8,163 nucleotides of DNA from Clostridia bacterium. Its GTDB lineage: Bacteria > Bacillota_A > Clostridia > Oscillospirales > CAG-272. The translations under genes and the position numbers were made by a program. Below the pieces are notes generated by a model. It searched no databases, was not told the origin of the DNA, and saw only the letters and a list, made by a program, of their open reading frames with translations. The first letter of the stretch is position 1. Every line of letters starts with the position of its first letter. This document shows, piece after piece, positions 5,314 to 8,163 of the stretch. The stretch lies in contig JAGBRZ010000201.1 of NCBI GenBank assembly GCA_017632155.1, forward strand, positions 1-8,163, written 5' to 3'.

Positions 5314-6528
5314 ATGGCAAACGTGATCAATTATGCGGCTGTATTTAACCGCATTCTGGACGAGAAATTCTACATTCTCCCCCGCACGATGTGGATGGAA
5401 GATACTAATCCCGGTATTGTATGGCAGGGCGGCAAGGAAGTAAAAATCCCGATGCTCGGTATGGATGGTTTGGGAGATATGAGCGGCTATACTGCTCCCG
5501 CCGGTGACCTGACGCTGAATTGGGAAACCAAAGTCCTGCAGTGGTACAGGGGACGCAATTTTGCGATTGGTCGTTATGATGTTGACGAAACCAATTTTGC
5601 GCTCAATGTTGGCAATGCTCTGCGGGTGTTCCTGAATGAAAAGGTGATCCCGGAAATTGACTGTCTGCGCATTGCGAAAGCGGCACAGGGCGCGGTTGCT
5701 CATGGTACGGTCGTTGCTCAGGCTACGGGCGGCATTTCGGCGGCTAATATCCTTGATCTGCTGATGGCTGATATCACGGCTGTGCAGGACAAGATTGGTG
5801 AAACCGAACAGCTTTACATTCAGATTTCTACGAGCCTGAAAGGACTGCTTGAGCGTTCTTCTCAGATTGCAAAATATCTGAATGTCCGTGATTATAATAT
5901 CCGGTCTGCGAATCTGAAAATTGAAGCCCTCAATGATCAGTATTTGATTGGCACTCCGTCCGCTTATATGCACTCTGTATTCGGCACTAATGACGGTCGT
6001 ACCGGTGGGCAGACTGTCGGCGGCGTGACCTTTGCGAACCTCGGCGCGAATATCAACTGGCTTATTGCGGCTCGTCCCGCTGTTGATGCTATCGCCCGTC
6101 CGCAGATCAACAAAGTTATCGATCCTGATATGAATCAGGATGGCGAATACTGGAAGGTTATGTTCTCCGTTTATCACGGTCTGTGGATCATGGAGAACAA
6201 AGGCGATGGTCTGCTTGTCAATCTGGACACTGCTTCTGCGGATGATCTGACCGTTGAGACTGCTGCCGGTGCGACTGCCGGTGCATCTACGGTGACTGTA
6301 AGCGGCGTGAAACCGGATGGATATAAGTACATGTGGAAAGCCGTCGCTGATACCGCTCCGACCGTCACGATTGGGACCGCGCTTTCTACCACCGACGGAT
6401 GGGCTGACCTTCCTGCGGATGGAAAGATCACGACCACGAATAATTATAAGATTACTGTTGCTCTGGTTGCTGTTAGCAATAACAAGCCGATTGCATACGG
6501 TAAAGGCACGGTTGCGGCTGGCACTTGA
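5314..6528 (+). CDS. Major capsid protein (HK97 fold) with C-terminal Ig-like domain
   Basis: This 404-residue protein is the main shell subunit. It follows the scaffold gene by 21 bases and has the features of A118-like capsid proteins: a short N-terminal arm (VINYAAVFNRILDEKF), a segment with GKEVKIPMLGMDGLGDMSGY (39-59) and the FAIGRYDVDET region (about 83-93), a helical spine, and a conserved part near INWLIAARPAVDAIARPQ (247-264). The HK97 core appears to end near residue 305 (DGLLVNLDTAS). Residues about 308-404 are Thr/Val/Ala-rich beta sequence, best read as an added surface Ig-like domain. Arginine codons here are mostly CGT/CGC, whereas the flanking genes use mainly CGG, consistent with selection for high expression. 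AAAGGTG at 5297-5303 is the ribosome binding site, at a rather long spacing of ten bases. Confidence 0.92.
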   Translation: MANVINYAAVFNRILDEKFYILPRTMWMEDTNPGIVWQGGKEVKIPMLGMDGLGDMSGYTAPAGDLTLNWETKVLQWYRGRNFAIGRYDVDETNFALNVGNALRVFLNEKVIPEIDCLRIAKAAQGAVAHGTVVAQATGGISAANILDLLMADITAVQDKIGETEQLYIQISTSLKGLLERSSQIAKYLNVRDYNIRSANLKIEALNDQYLIGTPSAYMHSVFGTNDGRTGGQTVGGVTFANLGANINWLIAARPAVDAIARPQINKVIDPDMNQDGEYWKVMFSVYHGLWIMENKGDGLLVNLDTASADDLTVETAAGATAGASTVTVSGVKPDGYKYMWKAVADTAPTVTIGTALSTTDGWADLPADGKITTTNNYKITVALVAVSNNKPIAYGKGTVAAGT

Positions 6529-6540
6529 TGAGGTGAGAGC

Positions 6541-6951
6541 ATGAGCGCAATAGTAGATTATCAGTATTATACGGATACCTACATGGGGAGCGAGGCTGAC
6601 GAAACCTCCTTCCCTGCGCTCTGCGCTCATGCGTCCCGGATGATTGATGCCATGGCACGTTGGCAAGTAACGGAAACCACGTTCCCTTCCCTCCCCGGCA
6701 TTGTGCAGACGATGTATAAGCTTGCTGTTTGCAGTCAGATTGATTTCCTCGCAATCAATGGGATTGACTCGGTTAACACTGTCAGCGGCGGCGGGTTTAC
6801 GGTCGGCAAGGTTACGGTCAGGGATGAAGCACGATCCGGGAAAGGCGGTGCAATGAGCGCAGATATCAGTCCGTCGGCTATCATGTATCTGGAGCAGTCC
6901 GGTTTGATGAATCCGGCTGTCCCTGTCGTTGGGGGTTGTTGCGTATGCTGA
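6541..6951 (+). CDS. Head-tail adaptor protein
   Basis: This 136-residue, mostly helical protein is the first gene after the major capsid protein, where SPP1/HK97-type phages encode the adaptor ring that docks under the portal. The N-terminus (VDYQYYTDTYMG ... FPALCAHASRMIDAMARW) resembles the YxxYxxxYxG...F..L...A...ID.....R pattern common to connector proteins of this fold. A central helix (VQTMYKLAVCSQIDFLA) and a beta segment (GGGFTVGKVTVRDE) follow. GAGGTG at 6530-6535 provides the ribosome binding site five bases before the start. The protein ends in a cysteine-rich tail, GGCCVC, which is unusual. The last seven bases overlap the next gene, implying translational coupling. Confidence 0.82.
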   Translation: MSAIVDYQYYTDTYMGSEADETSFPALCAHASRMIDAMARWQVTETTFPSLPGIVQTMYKLAVCSQIDFLAINGIDSVNTVSGGGFTVGKVTVRDEARSGKGGAMSADISPSAIMYLEQSGLMNPAVPVVGGCCVC

Positions 6952-7307
6952 AACCTATTCCGGCAAAGATCATGAGATCGACGGCAACGGTCCGGGCTTG
7001 TATTGGTCTGGATAGATACCAGAACCAGACATATCAGGATTATACGGTTAAAAACGTACACTTACAGCCGACAAACGAGATCAGGAAGACAACGAGCAAC
7101 ACAGATTGCACGTTGCGATCTATTCTGTTCGTGGATAAGAAGCACAGCAAACCCGATTTAGATTGGGACGCATTATTCAGCGAAGCCCACGAAATGGCGG
7201 GAGATGTGCGGGTGATTGTAAGGGGCGTGGAATATACCGTTGCATCTGTTGACGCTTTGCGTGATGACACTGACCAATTTCATCACTATGAAATCGGATT
7301 GGTGTAA
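6945..7307 (+). CDS. Minor capsid / head-tail stopper-type protein
   Basis: This 120-residue protein is the second of the four small neck genes and matches the position and character of the 'putative minor capsid protein' family of A118-like phages, thought to form the head-completion (stopper) ring that prevents DNA leakage. It is mainly beta (ATVRACIGLDRYQNQTY; VRVIVRGVEYTVASVDALRDD) and ends HHYEIGLV, which resembles the usual C-terminus of this family. ATG 6945 is preferred to the in-frame TTG at 6936 because it overlaps the preceding stop in ATGCTGA and gives the typical start MLKPIP. The Shine-Dalgarno sequence is poor (a G run at 6931-6935), so coupled re-initiation is likely. Confidence 0.78.
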   Translation: MLKPIPAKIMRSTATVRACIGLDRYQNQTYQDYTVKNVHLQPTNEIRKTTSNTDCTLRSILFVDKKHSKPDLDWDALFSEAHEMAGDVRVIVRGVEYTVASVDALRDDTDQFHHYEIGLV

Positions 7308-7319
7308 GGCGGTGATCTG

Positions 7320-7664
7320 ATGGCGGTCAAGGTTAAGGTTGATATTGCAAGAGTGAGGGCAAAAATTCAGGGAACAATCAATAGCGGCATGGGTATGTTG
7401 GCTAACGAAATCCTCAATGATTGCAATCAGTACTGCAAAGAGGATACAGGAGCATTGATAGCATCCTCTTACATCCACAGCAGGTTAAATGATGGGCTAT
7501 TGATTTGGCAAACGCCATACGCAAGGCGGCAGTATTATGCTATCCCTACGGCTTACAAGGACGAAAACCCGAACGCAAGTTGGAAATGGTGTGAGGTTGC
7601 AAAGTCAAGGCACAAAGACGAATGGGGCAGGAAAGCGCAGAAGATAATGGAGATGATGAAATGA
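7320..7664 (+). CDS. Minor capsid protein (Minor_capsid_2-like), tail-completion protein
   Basis: This 114-residue protein resembles the Minor_capsid_2 family and HK97 gp10-type head-tail joining proteins. Characteristic segments are KEDTGALIASSYIHS (about 40-54), LLIWQTPYARRQYY (60-73) and NPNASWKWCEVAKSRHKDEWGRKAQKIM near the C-terminus. The last is the recognisable W.W...AK..H...W signature of this group. It acts in virion assembly at the head-tail interface, where it helps the tail attach. AAGGCGGTGAT at 7306-7316 is an almost perfect Shine-Dalgarno sequence. The gene ends with an ATGA overlap to the next one. Confidence 0.83.
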   Translation: MAVKVKVDIARVRAKIQGTINSGMGMLANEILNDCNQYCKEDTGALIASSYIHSRLNDGLLIWQTPYARRQYYAIPTAYKDENPNASWKWCEVAKSRHKDEWGRKAQKIMEMMK

Positions 7665-8068
7665 GCATAGCGGATGAAGTTGTCGAATCTGTAATGGATT
7701 TGATAGATGCTATGGACACATATGCACCGATTACGAGAGGCGCACTTGGTTCAGGCATTGGGCTTGTCTGCGAGGCTGCTACAAGTTCCGTTGATAGCGT
7801 TTTTCTGGACAAAAACCAGTATATCTTTCTGGATTTGACTTTCAACGGAAAGCATCCAAACTTGCAGATACTTACAACAACCCTGAATGATATTCAAGAC
7901 AACCTGACAAGATTGCATGATTTTCCTTCCGGTAACGGTTGGGAGATCGTGGATATTAGCCACGGTTCGCCACCTCTCCCTACATTGATTGGGCGAGAGG
8001 ATAATATTGGTTGGATCATGGCATCTGCAATCATCGTCAAGTATTACAGAAAGGATGAAGAAGCATGA
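7661..8068 (+). CDS. Minor capsid protein (Minor_capsid_3-like), tail-terminator-type
   Basis: This 135-residue protein has the layout of the Minor_capsid_3 family found before the tail tube gene, structurally related to tail-terminator proteins that cap the proximal tail tube. An N-terminal helix (SIADEVVESVMDLIDAM) is followed by beta segments (QYIFLDLTFNGKHPN), a helix (TTTLNDIQDNLTRLHDFP), and a final strand region with WEIVDISHGSPPLPTLIGREDNIGWIMASAIIVKYY. The ATG at 7661 overlaps the previous stop (ATGA) and has GGAG at 7649-7652 eight bases upstream. The frame also opens at ATG 7622, but that start would overlap the preceding gene by 43 bases with an acidic, unconserved-looking extension and lacks a Shine-Dalgarno sequence. 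Confidence 0.8.
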   Translation: MSIADEVVESVMDLIDAMDTYAPITRGALGSGIGLVCEAATSSVDSVFLDKNQYIFLDLTFNGKHPNLQILTTTLNDIQDNLTRLHDFPSGNGWEIVDISHGSPPLPTLIGREDNIGWIMASAIIVKYYRKDEEA

Positions 8069-8163
8069 ATGCGAATTGGGTAAATCAAATTGAAATTGGT
8101 ACGAGTGCGACGACCGCTAACCCGCCTGTTTGGACATACTCCAAATTGTGCACGGGTATCGAG
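8065..8163 (+). CDS. Probable major tail tube protein (N-terminal fragment)
   Basis: A new frame opens at ATG 8065, overlapping the preceding stop in ATGA, and remains open to the end of the window (33 codons). AAAGGAT near 8050-8056 serves as ribosome binding site. The visible start, MNANWVNQIEIGTS, followed by WTYSKLCTGIE, fits the N-terminus of siphovirus major tail proteins (a short polar lead followed by a strand with 'ta.l..GI.'), and this is the expected gene after the tail-terminator-type protein. Too little is present for a firm family assignment. Confidence 0.6.
   Translation, partial: MNANWVNQIEIGTSATTANPPVWTYSKLCTGIE

Noticed and set aside
5209..6666. Open frame of 485 codons on the - strand across the major capsid gene
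   Set aside because: It is antisense to the well-supported capsid gene, is rich in Arg, Ser, Ile and His as expected for a shadow of biased codons, and has no recognisable domain.

Overview
The window is a piece of a tailed-phage (siphovirus) late operon: the DNA-packaging, head and head-tail-connector genes of an A118/SPP1-like phage or prophage of a Gram-positive host. All protein genes lie on the + strand. Most start behind a purine-rich Shine-Dalgarno sequence (AAGGCGGTGAT, GGAGGG or GGAGGAG types) and are packed with small gaps or ATGA overlaps. The protein families (A118-type portal, Phage_min_cap2, Gp20-like scaffold, three small 'minor capsid' connector proteins) and the YDG/Ig-like surface repeats suggest a Clostridia-type Bacillota host. 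No host gene, integrase or attachment site is in view, so prophage and free phage cannot be told apart.

Layout: 1-648 is the C-terminal nuclease part of the terminase large subunit (cut by the window edge). 665-2248 is the portal. 2249-2456 is a 208-base gap with strong inverted repeats, read here as a candidate structured RNA. 2457-3665 is the MuF-like minor capsid protein. 3681-3866 is a tiny zinc-ribbon protein. 3888-4589 is a protein with surface-type Ig/YDG domains, probably displayed on the capsid or virion. 4590-4752 is a second non-coding gap holding a tandem array of stop-codon repeats, a rho-independent terminator and a hairpin leader. 4753-5292 is the scaffold and 5314-6528 the major capsid protein with an extra C-terminal Ig-like domain. 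6541-6951, 6945-7307, 7320-7664 and 7661-8068 are the four neck proteins (adaptor, stopper-type, tail-completion, terminator-type). 8065 to the end is the first 33 codons of the probable major tail tube protein.

How they work together: terminase pumps DNA through the portal into a shell built by the scaffold and major capsid protein. The MuF-like protein sits at the portal or is packaged. The four neck proteins close the filled head and join it to the tail tube. The Ig-like domains probably decorate the surface.

The most unusual parts are the two long gaps in an otherwise compact operon. The first folds on paper into a run of adjacent hairpins ending in a tRNA T-arm-like stem-loop, with mutually exclusive pairings just before the minor capsid ribosome binding site. 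The second places a terminator and a hairpin leader directly ahead of the scaffold/capsid genes, which need the highest expression.
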